64,000 nucleotides of DNA from Nemopilema nomurai (Eukaryota > Cnidaria > Scyphozoa > Rhizostomeae > Rhizostomatidae): contig ML133444.1 in assembly GCA_003864495.1 (NCBI GenBank), positions 1 through 64,000 on the forward strand. Reading direction: 5' to 3'. The notes below the pieces were generated by a model, which had not been told where the DNA came from, did not search any database, and was given only the letters and a program-made list of their open reading frames with translations. Position 1 is the stretch's first letter; the number at the start of each line of letters is the position of its first letter. Made by a program: the position numbers and the translations under genes. Positions 35,101 through 47,100 of this stretch are shown here, piece by piece.

Positions 35101-38100
35101 TGAATATGACGTCATCACTCTTTTATATGGAAATACCATTTAGGCACAAGACTTTCCCTTACAGTAGTACATCATAATACAACAAATAGTGGTTGGTTTT
35201 GTACTCACATAAACTGCTGGTTCTCTGGTTGTCTTTCACCGGGTGTTTCATTTTAATCCCTTTATGTGCAATCTCGTCGTAAATTTTCTCTAAATATTCC
35301 CTAGGTAGGTCTTTACTATCATTAATCCCTTTGTTCATTGTAATATATTGTTCTTTAGACATTTTTCGTTTAACCTGGAACACAAATGATTAAACTGTCA
35401 CCAGATAACGTTGTACTAATACAAAACATAGAAAAACCATGAAAATATTTGCATCTAAGTTGTGGCATGCTTAGGACTATTGTGAGTTCTCTGCCATGCA
35501 AACATTTCTAATCAGTAAAAAAGAGTGAGATGTTCAGATCAGTCATTACGTGCTATTGGCGCGTGTACAGAGCACTAGCATAAGAGTGAGATGTTCATTA
35601 AGATTTAGCCTTGGTAACACAAACACTAGAAAATGTTTTGGCTTAAACTGATTAGCAAAGATTGTAGGTAAAACAGCCCTAAGGGATGGAATCATACTAT
35701 AGACTGCAGAAAGATAAGTACTTACAATACTATAATATCGTAACAGCATCTTTCCATACGTGGTCAAAATCGCTATGCTTGATTTGTATATACAATATAC
35801 TATACAAATATAAAACGTCCTTCAGATGGCGATAATTCAAAGAGATGCTTGAAACAACAATGCCAACGCAGCTTTTATTTATCCTTTAAATTCACTATAC
35901 AGGTCTTCGCCACTATTAAATTTTGAAACACTCTCGGTAATCCAATATACCAAGTACTTTGCACATAGAATGGGATGCTGAATGGTGTTTATTCCGGCAA
36001 CTTTACACCGAATCGAGTTCACTCTAGGCAACACCAACCACAAACATAGCTGCGAGTTTGCACAAGCTGCATGAACGCAAAATTAATTGGCACTGACATT
36101 TGACATTTGACCCTTGACATTTGAACCCTAAGCTGCAATAGTTACCTGTGCGCTGTGTAAATCTGTGGTAAGCATAATGATCGAGTACGCCAAAACGTAT
36201 GCTGCATCTGCGCTGGCGAATATCTCCTCCCTGTTGAAAAACAAGTGGCAGCCATTAGCATAAAGCTTACTCTTTACTGTTAATGTTTTTGACTAATCAA
36301 ACCAACATGTTAGGCAGCATAATCATTACTAAAACGAAATCAACTCTAGTGTGCTTTTAGATGGTTAAATTTACTCTCTGACCAGAAGGTCTATAGAATC
36401 AAGAAAAACGTAAACCAATAGTTTTTATAAAATGAAAATAAAAAAGGTTACTTTTAGCCCAAACACTAGTAATTAATATTATTCGCTGATTTGGCAGTAT
36501 TTAGCTTAATAAATGGTCTCTTCGCTGTAGGGTGCAACCAGATCGTTTCACAGCCGTGGCAATGTCAAAAAAATGACAATAAAGCAATACATGCATATAT
36601 AAAACATAACGTATTTCATTTCAATGATTAATCTTTTAAAAGCATACAGTTATAGATGAACGTTTTCAATTCGGATTCATAATGCAAACATAGAGTTTGA
36701 AAACACTTACGCTGAGTTGCATTCACAATATCTGCTTGCGAATTTCTCCATTAACCGATCGATTTTCTGAGCTTCACCAGGAAGGCGAAAGTTTTCCAGA
36801 AACAAACGTAAGGCAGGGACGAATTCTTTCCCGGCAAAATTGAGTTGGTCGACATAGGCGTACATAATTGCCTTCGCATCCCTGAATGAAAGAGGTTTTA
36901 TTACAGTTAGTAATCGACTTTACAGCATACCTTCAGTAAACTCTCATCAGCATACTTGTGGTCAAAATGGAGGGGGATTAGTGTCAGAAAAACATAAAAA
37001 GAAAAATTGCTTTCATTAAACACCTAAAAATCTGATACAGCCCTAGCTGGATGATCAATACATGCATGAACCAATCACGTCTTTGAACGACTTAATCAAC
37101 GAAACACTATAAAAATAAATCTGAATATGTAATGAACATACTCTAGGAATCATCATTATCAATACCCACCAAGTCACCAAACACAGGAAAATTAAATGAT
37201 CGTTCCAATCAATAAAGAGTTAAACTTCAAAACAAAGAATTGAATCACCCCTTTCAAGGAGCTTTTAAGGAATCACTTCTTATAATCAAAGGATGATGAA
37301 ACAGAATAAGATTGAATTTGCACTCAGTCAAGGGATACTTCTTGAGAAAAACTTCGTTAATGTAAAACAAAAATCAAAGGTGATTCCTTACTCTGTGCAG
37401 TCACCGAGAAGGTCTCCAACCTGGGTCTAAAGAGAGAAAAATAACCAGTAACAGACGGGTACATAAGTGATTTGAGTTGTGAGCCTGGTGATTAGGAATC
37501 AAACTGATGAAGCCAATGAAAGGTCACGTGATAATGTTGCAGGAGTCTGATATTGGTAATGCGCAAAACGGCAAAAAGCTGAGAAGGAGAATGTCAAGAA
37601 TAGAATCAGCACGTGTTTTCATGGCTTCTTGGCCAGAAGAAAAATTGTTAATAGTTCTAAGCAAAAATGCTATGCAACCACAGAAATGAGTTACGCAGGA
37701 ATAGATAAATGCTTTCTTGCCTGGTTTAAAAATTCAAGAGTTACGTTTCAGATCGGAATCTTTTGAGCTAAAAGTTTGAAGCCAAACCGGCCGAGAACGT
37801 GTTGATAAAAGTTGAATTGTTCAGCGGCATCGAAAGTTGAGATAAAGACGCATTCCTCTCCAAGCATGAAAGTGGTGTTGCCTTCGGGAGACAATCCTGT
37901 TGTGGCAATTTTTACGAGGAGTGCAATCAGTGACCTTCTTTTAAGAAGTGTTATTAGTTCGGTATCACAATAATAAAAAAAGATAATCATAATAATAAAT
38001 AAATAATCAATAATAAAAAAAGAAAAAGATGTGGGTATGAAAGAAGTACCTTATCTAGTCGCTGATCCGAGTAAAGAAATTGAGCAACGTCTTCTGGTTG

Positions 38101-41100
38101 ATCGCCCAAGAGTCCTCTTTCTTGAAGGAACCGAACACCACGCATCGGTTTTTCGTTAAACCTAGAGATACAGAACACACGATGTAAAAACACTGAAGCC
38201 AGTGACAGAGTAATCAGCAAATGTGGTCTGTTGCTTGGATTCTACTTAAAGACAATAAAAGAAGATATCGCTCACTTCTTGATACCATCTTCCATAATCT
38301 CCTTCTTCTGCTTGAGTACTTCAATCTTGTTTGGGTGGTCGGACACCGTGCCAAGGTTGCTTCCAGTGCTCAAACTTGACAGGGAATTTGACGATGACAA
38401 ATTGCCGCTGTATATCATTGAGGATGTGTCGCTGGTTGAGTCTGCTGCGTTGGAGGCGTGGCTGTCAGCGCCATCAACTTCTGAAGGATGACACACAAAA
38501 AGAGACTTTCTAAAGAGTGCTGAAACCAAGCTGAAATATCCTTGCCAAAATGGCAAAGAAATAGGAAAATTGGTAAATTGGTAAAGAAGTAGGTAGAATG
38601 TTAAATTTATCACAGAGAGTAGGAAACTATGAAGAGAATATATAGACAAGTGCTGGTCGCTATTTATGAGGCCCTGTTGTGACAAAATGCTTTCACAAGC
38701 TTGGACAGAACAAACTTTCCTTGACGAATTATGCAAGAAGGCATGGACAACATCAATGGTTCAGTTATGCATATTACTTTTAGCAAATCAATTTCAAAAG
38801 TCAAGTGGTATTAAATCAGGCTCCTGATCTTGGGCCCTACCTGATGCATTGACCTGTGAGACAGGATTCACATACAGCTCTTTACTCCATTCAACCATAC
38901 ACTTGGAAATCGACACCAAGCATTCCACGCCTTTCAGTCGAATCTTCTTCTCCTGCGCTGGGGTAGCACCTAGCTCGATCGCGTGCCGCCCCTGCGCAAT
39001 TTTTGAGAGATCGTTGACAAGTCTCTCAAAAATGTTGGCCGAATTCAAGTCACAGTCGTAGTTGACGTAGATGTCCACAACGGTTTGTGCATCTGGTGGG
39101 AAGACCAGAAATTACATCACTAGGCAGTTTTATTTACGGCGGTGGTAACATCAATAAAATACTATATTAACAGCAGAAATGACATCATCAGATTGCATTA
39201 TTTATTTTAATTGACAGCGGAAGTGACATCATCAGACTGCTTTATTATAGTGGAAGTGACATAATCAGACTGCTTTATTATAGTGGAAGTGACATAATCA
39301 GACTGCTTTAGCGGAAGTGACATCATCAGACTGCTTTATTATAGTGGAAGTGACATAATCAGACTGCTTTAGCGGAAGTGACATCATCAGACTGGGCTTA
39401 TAAACAAACTTAATAATACCTAGCAACACAAAATCCTATACAGAACGGTGAAAAAACTGCAGGAGAGGTTGAAAATGTGGATATATACTTTAGCAATGAA
39501 GAATATTCATGTTCTTTCCAAATAAACTTTGCAGATTCCGATTATCCAATACATTCAAGATTATATCAATACAATGCATAAGATGACCGCTCATCTTCGC
39601 TTCAAAAATTTTCATAATAACCAAACATTGCCTGGCAATCGACCCACTTGACCAATAAGAAGAAAACAGTAAAAACAGGTAAGCCGATTAAAGCTAAAAA
39701 GTAAATTGGATAGGAACAAGGCAATTGACGGTTAAGGCCTCGAGTAGCAGATGTGGAAGAAAGGTGGAAAAGTAGAATCTCGTCTCAATGGCGGGAGATA
39801 AAAAAATACTGCATAATTATGTACCTGAGCAAATCCTTGACAGTGCTTGCATGACAAGCCACTTGTGCTGAAATGAGCTCGAAGATGTCTCGAGAATACC
39901 AAGGAATATTTCTTGAAAGAAAACCTAAAAAAAAGCATAAAGAGCACTTTTCATCTAACAAAATCCGCATACACGTCACCGGTAAAAATAAAAAAATATG
40001 AAAAAAATTAAAAAATTAAATTCATGCAGACATTTGGCAGCAAATCTTAAATTTTACTATGCTTTAGAGCTCTTTTTATTGTTCTGAAGATAACACGTGT
40101 ATGGCTATAGTTTGGAACACGTGTTTGGCTATCTACGTATGATCAATATATTGTATTGAATTCCGGCGAACAATGCGGTGACGTCATTCTATTCCCGATC
40201 GTGAACTAGATTCGGCATGCTCTCTATCTTTGTTTTTATACTCTGCCTTGTGGAGTGATACCAATTAGGAGGTGCTTTTCTAGGGACTAGCTTCTTACTA
40301 TAAAATCAGCGAAAAGGAGTGGTACTCCGCCACTCGTGATAGTCTATTAAAGCATGTTCACACATCTGCTTAATGTCTTTAATTGAACAACCACCAGTAT
40401 AAATACTACAGACGTTTAATTATCACTTAGCAACTCGCTTGCACCATCAAATAAGCAATAGGCAACAGTCTAACAAGAGAAAAGAAACGGTTGGCTTACC
40501 TCGATCTGTTTCTTGAGGTGTGTTTTGAAGTCAGACAGTAGTGTGACAAATATGGCCAGTGAAAGCTCGAACACTTGTGGAACAGATGAGACTCCGTTTT
40601 TCGATAAAGCGACACACAGGTACTGTTTAATGGCACTGACAAACATCTCGTTGGTCTTGAAGACATCGCCAGCATTTTGGAGACAGGAGAGCAGGAGTTC
40701 CAGAGAGAGGATCTTGGATCGTAGTTCATGTGACCTGAAGAGGCGAATGAAAAAATGTGGATACTAAACAGAGTAGATGTTTTGCTTTCATCGAGCAAGT
40801 CGCCACGAAAAAGGCTGTCTAAAGCAGTCAATCATTAGTGGGGACGTGGGGAAAACCGTAACGCTATTATTGTAAATGACACACGTGGGGCAGTTTTGGA
40901 CGATAAGAGAAATGATAGGAGCCCTGGAGAAAGATGGAACTTATTCCAAAATGAATAATTACGCCGAAGCAAAGTGAGATCAAGTATTGACGGAATCCTG
41001 AAGTAGTCAGTGCTCAGTGCTAAAATTATCAGTGCTATAAAATGATTCTTAACTGTAACTTAATGCATTTATTCTTACGTCGTAAATACCTTTGATACTC

Positions 41101-44100
41101 GAGAAAGCATCAGTGGATATAGACTGAATCAAAGAATACTCCAATCGCCCGTGCTTTACTTTTCAATACACAACCTAAAGATGTATTATCTTAGGTCTAA
41201 GCAAAAGAACACTTACTTCAAATCCTGTGATACATCCGTAAGGTGCTTCATGGATAGTTTGCACAGGGACCTGAACACCAAAAACGCGTCCTTTTGCAGC
41301 ACATGGGTGAAGCCAGTCGTCCCGGCATGCTGCGGGGCCGGGGAATCGATCGTACCCTCCTGGGAACTGACGGATTGGCGATCTTCGGCTGTTTGTGCCG
41401 ATGAAACTGAACTCACTTCATCTAGAGGCTGGTTTGCACTCTGAGGAGTTTCTGGTCGAGATTCGTCTGAAGATCAACAAATAAGATTTTAGAGGTCATA
41501 GGCAACAGGATTTCTTAAGAAGAATCATAGAGAGTGCGGAAAAATAACCGACCCGAGCGAGACTCGAACTCACGACCCCTGACTTTGTTCGCCAAGTGCT
41601 CTACCGCTGAGCTATGTCAGGGGTCGTGAGTTCGAGTCTCGCTCGAGTCGGTTATTGTTCCGCACTCTCTATGATTCTAAATGAGATTTTCGACAAACTT
41701 GCATTACAGAAAGCTGAATAAAAAAGCAACATCAATTTACCAAGAAAGACATTTATAGCCTTACAAGAAACCTCTAGCTATAAGTTTTGTCAAGATGTGT
41801 TCAGATCTTATGCACACTGTACTTGAAAAACACGATGATCTAGAAACAGAACAGGGAAACTCGATCTTCTTGGGGAACCAATTGGCAATGTCGGTAACAC
41901 ATTGGGTAGTCTATACCACAACACAACCCTAACGATGCATTGAAAATATTGTTGCTCTAACTGCTAAGCATGGGCTAGTTGCCATACATTCACAGACTGG
42001 CTGAATAAAAACCCACACTGCACCCAACAAAGAAGAGCAGCGAACCACCCTAAAGATCAACAAAGGCCCAATAAAAGAGTCAACTCCCGCCAAAACCTAC
42101 CTTTTGCTTTCTCCTGCTCAGTGGATCCCTCGGAGTGGCTTTCCTTTGCATTGCCATCCTTATCTCCATTGCTGCTTATAGACACTTCCAGTGACGGATC
42201 CCTTTCACCATTCTCTCCTGCTTCCTTGCTTTTCTCTTCTTGCATATTCGCGTGCGCACCGTTACTTTGTGAATCAACTGCACTCTCTTCAGAACTGGCA
42301 TTGTTATCAAAGCTTTTGAAATTCGCCCAATTAGCGGAATTCCCTTCCTTTGCTGGTTCACCTGTGCCAGTTTCAGCTTCCGAGCCCACAGGCTCTGGTT
42401 CTTTTGCTTCTGGGGCTTCAAGTGGGCTTCCTTCAGTATTCTCCACTTCTTCGCTCTTTCCTGCTGTCGATTCTGGTGTTTCCCCAGCCTCTTTTTCAAC
42501 ACGAGTTTCCTCCATTTGTTCAGCTGTAGTTTCCCCAGTGCTACCATTGCTTTCACCATCAATTTTATCGTCCGCTTCTGCTCCATTTGTTGGTATTGTT
42601 TCTTGCGCATCTACAACACGACAGAAAACATATACAATACTATGCACCACCCCACACATTTGCGAGAAAACACCAAAGGAGCTATGAGTACAGTAGCAAG
42701 ACCTAAGTTCAAGGAGGCCTCTTTGACAAGCATCTAAAAAACACCATGTTCACGCTTTCAAAAGATAATCTTGATAATCATTCAAAATTTATAACTTAAC
42801 AGAACGAGGCTACAAAGATAACTGACCTCCGATTTACAGAGCTGCGGATTAAATACTGTTTGTCACGTGTTTATAAAAGGTCATGTGATCTGGGGAGCGT
42901 CTTACTACATAAGAACTGCGGCGTGTGCCTATTTCCGTCACCTTTACGAAGAGCTAAATAAATGAACTTTAACTTCACGAAAGAACAATGAGAAGTAATG
43001 AAAGATCATGACTAGTTCTTGTGCACATTCATTATGCATCAGTCTTGGAGGGCTGTACTGTCATGGGGAAATAATAGCTCTAAAACATTTAATACGACTG
43101 ACATACCTGTAGTGTTTGGAACAGCATTTGATTCGCTGTTAGAAGTAGAAGACACGCTAAGAGTCTGTTTGATTTCCTGGCTCAACTCTTTCAGTGTTTT
43201 GGGGTTTGACTCTGCTCTACCTCTGGTTTTCACGTTGTCAGATTCTTTTCGTGCAAGAACAGGCGTTGAGGGCAATGACTTCCCGTCACTGTTACTCGTT
43301 TCAGTTGAGCCTGAGTCAGTTAATGGCTGAGTTGAGTTAGAATCTTGCTGGTGAGATTCTGCTTGCTCACTAGATGGTGTTTGTGAGGCTGCTTCGCTAC
43401 TTAAATCCATTGATTCATTTGCTTCATCTTCAAGCTACGAAGCGAGAAAGCAAATGCTGGTAAATCAAAAGAAATAGACGCGGGCAGTGCATGAGTCAAA
43501 AGGAAAACTTCAATGTTGTCTTAATCCAGAATAAACAGTGTTATCGATTTACAATCTCTGCCAAAATAGTTTGAACACCGTGTAGTGATTTTGCGACCTC
43601 CGTTCTATTTCCGTCTCTCCTTTGTAGCTGCATCCCCATTACCCCCTTAAACAATATTGCATTTTAAAGGAAAGGCAATAGGTATTTTCGAGAATTCTTC
43701 ACTTTTGTTTTTAGGATTATTCACTTTTGAGCTACACAACATTGTTTGGGGGGTGAGATGATATTGCACCTTGTGCAATGCGTAAAATGGAGCAAGTGTT
43801 CCAACTTTTGGCAGAGATTGTAGAGTGTATAATATCAATTTCTTAAGTTTTATACCTGTAAATAGAGAAATAAGAAACATATTAAGTCAATAAAAGTTCT
43901 TTACAACTTTTTGGATCACATACAATATCCTCAACTGAATTTAAAGGCAGCTTATTAAAAGATCACTCAAAGCCACTTTGCACTAAGAGGTTTGACACAC
44001 CTCAAAAGTATATATAATCTTATGAGTAGCAATCAAACATTTTCCCTATTCATTAAGAAAAGTATAATTTCAGTTTGGGAGTTTCAACTTTTTTGTGCAG

Positions 44101-47100
44101 CCCAAACACTCATCAGTACAATCCATTGACTAATGATTGCCCTAAGCCCATACACTTTGGTGACATCATCATCATCATCAAAGGCGTAGGCCTAGTGGCC
44201 CTTGGCACCGCTCATAATGGCAGCCCATTTGAGGCGATCTTGAGCATGCCTCATGGCAGTTGCTAGTGGAAGACCAGTGTCTTTTCTACCTGGTCTTGCC
44301 ATCTCAAAGGTGGTCTACCTCTACCCCTATTTCCCTGAAAATCTTGGATAAAAACAGACTTGATGTAGTTGTCTCCTTTGGTGACACCCTTTAATCATTG
44401 TCACTAATGCATAAAAAGACATCATCCTGGTGTAGATATAGCAAAGCAAGTTACCCCTTTTGCTTCCATCCTCTGGAAGATGACACTGACTAATGATTGC
44501 CCTAAGCCAATAGATATGGGTGACACCCTTTAATAATTTTCCCTACTGCATAAAAAGACATCATCCTGGTGTAGATATAGCAAAGCAAGTTACCCCTTTT
44601 GCTTCCATCCTCTGGAAGATGACACTGACTAATGATTGCCCTAAGCCAATAGATATGGGTGACACCCTTTAATAATTTTCCCTACTGCATAAAAAGACAT
44701 CATCCTGGTGTAGATATAGCAAAGCAAGTTACCCCTTTTGCTTCCATCCTCTGGAAGATGACACTGATCATCTGAGTCAATGTCGCCTTAGCTGTTGTTT
44801 GATTTATCAAGTTCTTGCTGGCAAGGTAAATATTGTAACACGTCCGTACTGCTTGAAGCAGAGTTGCCTCATGCACTTCACAAGTATTTGACGTCACTGA
44901 AGTAAGCAAAGCCTGGAAAAGTAAAAAAGGATTATCAAGCTGAATCATGATAAAAAGAGAATCTTGACTCCAATTAAATTGCTGCCCAAAAACATAAGAA
45001 AAGAGTTGTCATTGCTGACCCCCTTCTTACTAAGCCAAGGTACAAAACTGCTTTTTGATGTCTCATGATGTTACAGGTAACAGTTATTTCCAACATGGTA
45101 ACAGGGATTTGGATGAACTAAGAAGTCCATTGTGTCGTAGAGCAGCCACTTTTACAAAAGTCTCTCTATGCAAATCAACAATTAATATCTAGACAGGCTT
45201 TATTCTTACAAAATAACACAATAATCATTTTTACATATCACAGTATTTTTGTTATCTGCTACAGGTACCATTCTTATCCAAACTTTCATTTTATGGCTCT
45301 ATTCTCAATGCCTTCCACCTTCACAAAGGAGACTTCTGCCTAAGCAAGACTATTGGAGACTTTTAACATATAAGAGTGGATGACAGAACATAATAATCTA
45401 GGTTATGATTCTAGGTTTCATGCTTCGTATGATCATTAAACTGTTGTAAATATCTATATGTCTTGAGTCTGGATTTTGCAGATTGGTCTGTAGTTAGCTT
45501 ACAAATTTTAATACATATACATTAACACTAGAAACCCTAAGAATGCAATGGTATACACCACTTTCGTTTCATCAGAAAATGGTCATTGCTAATGACATGA
45601 CATGACATGAAACAACTTTAAAAGTTGCATTGCTTGAGTTTTTATATATCTATGGGTATAAACAACCAGCAATTCACACCGCTAAATACAATATCTACAT
45701 TTTTAATAAACAACATATAATTTGGTATAAATCAAAACCTTTATTATCTGAAGTTGCACCCCCTCATCAGTTGGTTGACCAATGAAGCACCCACAGATGG
45801 TTTCGACAATTCTGTCTATCAATTTCCTTCCTGGTTGAATACTATCTGGAGCATTTCCAACAATATGACCGTAAGCAATCATTTTTTGTAGGCAATCCAG
45901 TGCACTGGATATTATTTTGGGGCTTCTTGATTGGCAAGCCAGTTCAAATGGTAAGAAGTATTTATCAGCCTTGACCAGGACATTTTTGTCAGAATCATAG
46001 CCATCTGAATTATCTGTTTCACTAAAATGAAACAATTTTGGTAAGTTAAAGGCATGGTAAATAGCAGTTCTCTTTAGAGGTTTGTCTGTTTTTATGTGAT
46101 AAGTTTTTTTCATGTGATCAGACATCAACTGTTAGGTTCATCAGCCAATAAGATAGGCAAAGCTATCATAATGACTCAGCCTTTTTGCAGTTTGGGTAAA
46201 TGCTTTCCATTCACCATGAATCAATGCCCTTAATACATAAGAATCTTTGAATGTGAGGTTGTCTTCAACCAACTGCTAAGTGCCAAGAAAATGAGACATT
46301 TGAATATTTTCAACATTTGTCACAACCAAATCTGACAAAAACACTTAAATAAATATATTCCAAAATATTACCTTGCTACTCTCTCTGTTTCACCAGGAGA
46401 TTTTGATGGATCTTTGAGGATCTCCTCTAAACAGAAATTAGAAATAACACATCATAATCACGAACACTTTTTAATTTTGCGATATATAACCAAGTCAGTC
46501 TTTAAAACTGACAAGTCTAGGGGTTGACACCTTGAATATTGGAAAATTAGATTTTTTACTACAGCTTGTGGAGTTTTCAAAAATTATGCATTTAATAAAC
46601 ATTCCAAAAATAAATAATCATAAAGGTTAACAATCAAAACAAGGTATCTGGAACTGCAATATTTATCCCAAATTGAACTTATCAAACAAAATCTGCAGTA
46701 GTTTTTGTTGTTAATTACATCTGAAATCAGATCGGTGACAATATAAATAGATAAATAAATAGGGCATATCATTGATCAAAGTAACCAATTAAAGGCTTCA
46801 AGATTCTACTATGATTAAAAAGAGGGTCTTTTAATTAAAGAAGATACTTTCTTAGAATAAGTTAAACTTCATGAAAGAATATGACTGGGACTCCATAATG
46901 AATATGCAGTTAATACTTATAATTATGCTGTGTATGAATTCAGCCTCTGTACATGACACAAAACATGATAAGGCACCTTGACTAGACAAAATAACAATGC
47001 TAATTTAGTTCGCGGTTTTATCGAGAACATAAATACAATTTCGGTGTACAGGAAATTCAAATCAACCCAAACGCATAATGCGGGCGCTTGCTAAACAACA

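Noticed and set aside
41545..41620. Functional tRNA gene
   Set aside because: D-arm and T-arm are present but the anticodon arm is one base short and no acceptor stem pairs; it lies inside a foldback element.
42121..42687. 188-codon plus-strand frame opposite ARFGEF exon 6
   Set aside because: Antisense of the acidic linker exon; the minus-strand frame has matching splice sites and phases.
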